Made by a program: the position numbers and the translations under genes. From assembly GCA_902461475.1 (NCBI GenBank), contig CABPXX010000084.1, positions 1 to 6,434 on the forward strand: a stretch of 6,434 bases of DNA, in the 5' to 3' direction. This DNA is from an uncultured Eubacteriales bacterium (GTDB taxonomy: Bacteria > Bacillota > Clostridia > Oscillospirales > Oscillospiraceae). Shown in pieces: positions 5,510-6,434 of the stretch (its first letter is position 1; every line of letters starts with the position of its first letter). The notes beneath the pieces are model-generated. The model saw nothing but the letters and a program-made list of their open reading frames with translations. It was not told where the DNA came from and did no database searches.

Positions 5510-6434
5510 ATGGATATGGAGTTACAGCCTGTGGTGCTGGAGGGATACCGCCAGGTTCTGGACACTGCGGTGACCCAGGAGGAAACACTGGAGAGCATTG
5601 TGCCGGATACTTACCCGGACATTGCCCGCATCGTCACGGCGGGTGTATGTCCGGGACTGCGAGCCGGGAGAGGGGACGGTGCGGCTGACAGGCACCATCC
5701 AGACCACGGTGTTCTACATCCCCGAGGGGGAGCAGCTGCCCAAGACCTTGGAGGTGGCCATCCCCTTCCAGTGTCTGAAAGACCATCCATCGCTGCGCAC
5801 CACCACGGTGGTGCAATCCAGCGCCACGGTCACCTTCGCGGATGCCCGGGCGATCAATCCCAGAAAAGTGGTGGCCCGGGCGGAAATCATGGTGGAGCTC
5901 ACCGCCTATGAACTGGCGGCCAAAGAGGTGAACACCGACGTCCAGGGCGGCCCAGAGGGGAGCTTGGAGAAGCGGCTGTTACCCGCTCGGGATATTGTGA
6001 TTACCGGGGTGGTGGAGAAACCCTTCCTCTTTTCCGACTTGGTGTGCATGCCCCCCTCCAAGGGAGAGGTGCAGCAGCTGCTGCTGTGCCGACCCCAGCT
6101 GGATGTGATGGAGGGAAAGCTCATTGGCCGTAAGCTGGTGGTAAAAGGGTCCGTGAAGCTGTACCTGGTGTACCAGTGCGGGGACAGCGTCACTTCCACC
6201 TGTTTCGAGCTGCCCTTTTCCCAGGTGCTGGACGTGGAGCAGGAGGCGGGGGACCAGGGCTCTCAGGTGGATGTGCGCCTGAAAAGCGTGGACTGCCGCC
6301 TGCGAGAGGGAGAACTGGAGGTCACCGTGGAGGCCTGTGCCCAGGCGGTGGTGCGCATGGAGCGGGAGGTGACGCTGCTCTCCGACGTGTACTCGGTGAG
6401 CTGTCGGCTGGATGCCCAACGTTCCCCCTGTCCT
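5510..6434 (+). CDS. DUF3794 (SPOCS) domain protein, frameshifted near its start and cut by the window end
   Basis: The first 44 codons (5510-5641) begin MDMELQPVVLEGYRQ and include VPDTYPDIARIV, the family's N-terminal signature around a PDI motif. The frame then shifts. From 5643 a second frame stays open for 264 codons to the right edge, starting VYVRDCEPGEGTV. It shows one SPOCS-type unit (TVRLTGTIQTTVFYIPEG...AIPFQCL) and a second (KLVVKGSVKLYLVYQCGD...ELPFSQVLDVE). A third region follows (from about VDVRLKSVDCRL, with TLLSDVYSV). Related clostridial proteins usually run to roughly 500 residues and often end in a LysM peptidoglycan-binding domain, which would lie outside the window. SPOCS domains occur in SipL, the partner of SpoIVA in spore coat assembly, so a role on the forespore surface is likely but inferred. 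It has its own ribosome binding site and probably its own promoter. Family assignment is firm; the exact gene and function are not. Confidence 0.8.
5639..5643 (+). other. Frameshift point in the SPOCS gene
   Basis: The upstream frame reads ...ARIVTA up to 5641 and the downstream frame reads VYVRDCEP from 5643. One extra base in GCGGG explains it formally. Related proteins, as I recall them, carry two or three more residues, including a Gly, between the RIV and the next strand, so a loss of two or eight bases would fit as well or better. Confidence 0.75.

Noticed and set aside
5268..5573. Plus-strand open frame spanning the rsgA-SPOCS gap
   Set aside because: It overlaps the end of rsgA, runs through the terminator hairpin and into the SPOCS gene, and its Trp/Arg/Ser-rich translation looks like no protein family.
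5979..6419. 146-codon minus-strand frame at the right edge
   Set aside because: It is antisense to the continuous SPOCS reading frame, has a His/Leu-rich composition and no family resemblance.

Overview
The window reads as a chromosomal stretch from a moderately GC-rich, endospore-forming anaerobe of the class Clostridia, most plausibly of the Oscillospiraceae/Ruminococcaceae type (Flavonifractor or Pseudoflavonifractor-like). This placement is an inference. It rests on the rsmB-rlmN-prpC-prkC-rsgA gene order typical of Firmicutes, a PASTA-domain Ser/Thr kinase, and a DUF3794 (SPOCS) protein, a family tied to endospore formation in Clostridia. All genes are on the + strand.

Positions 1-5280 are a tightly packed operon. 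It contains the 3' end of rsmB (16S rRNA m5C methyltransferase), rlmN (radical-SAM 23S rRNA/tRNA m2A methyltransferase), prpC (PP2C phosphatase), prkC (membrane Ser/Thr kinase with three PASTA repeats) and rsgA (small-subunit assembly GTPase). Junctions are +3 nt, an ATGA overlap, +25 nt and +3 nt. The set joins rRNA modification and ribosome maturation to a kinase/phosphatase pair that in Bacillus senses muropeptides and phosphorylates translational GTPases. A strong hairpin plus T-tract at 5299-5359 closes the operon.

Positions 5281-5509 are non-coding. They hold the terminator, a bulged inverted repeat, a candidate sigma-E-type promoter and a strong ribosome binding site. From 5510 to the right edge runs a DUF3794/SPOCS-domain protein that is cut off by the window.

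The clearest anomalies are two frame breaks about 640 bases apart. One lies in a GGG run inside rsgA (4997-4999); removing one G restores a complete 292-residue RsgA. The other lies at a GCGGG stretch near the start of the SPOCS gene (about 5639-5643). Both could be sequencing or assembly errors or real mutations, and only read-level data can tell. Apart from these, the window is conserved housekeeping and sporulation sequence. I see no undescribed system, mobile element, CRISPR array or RNA gene.
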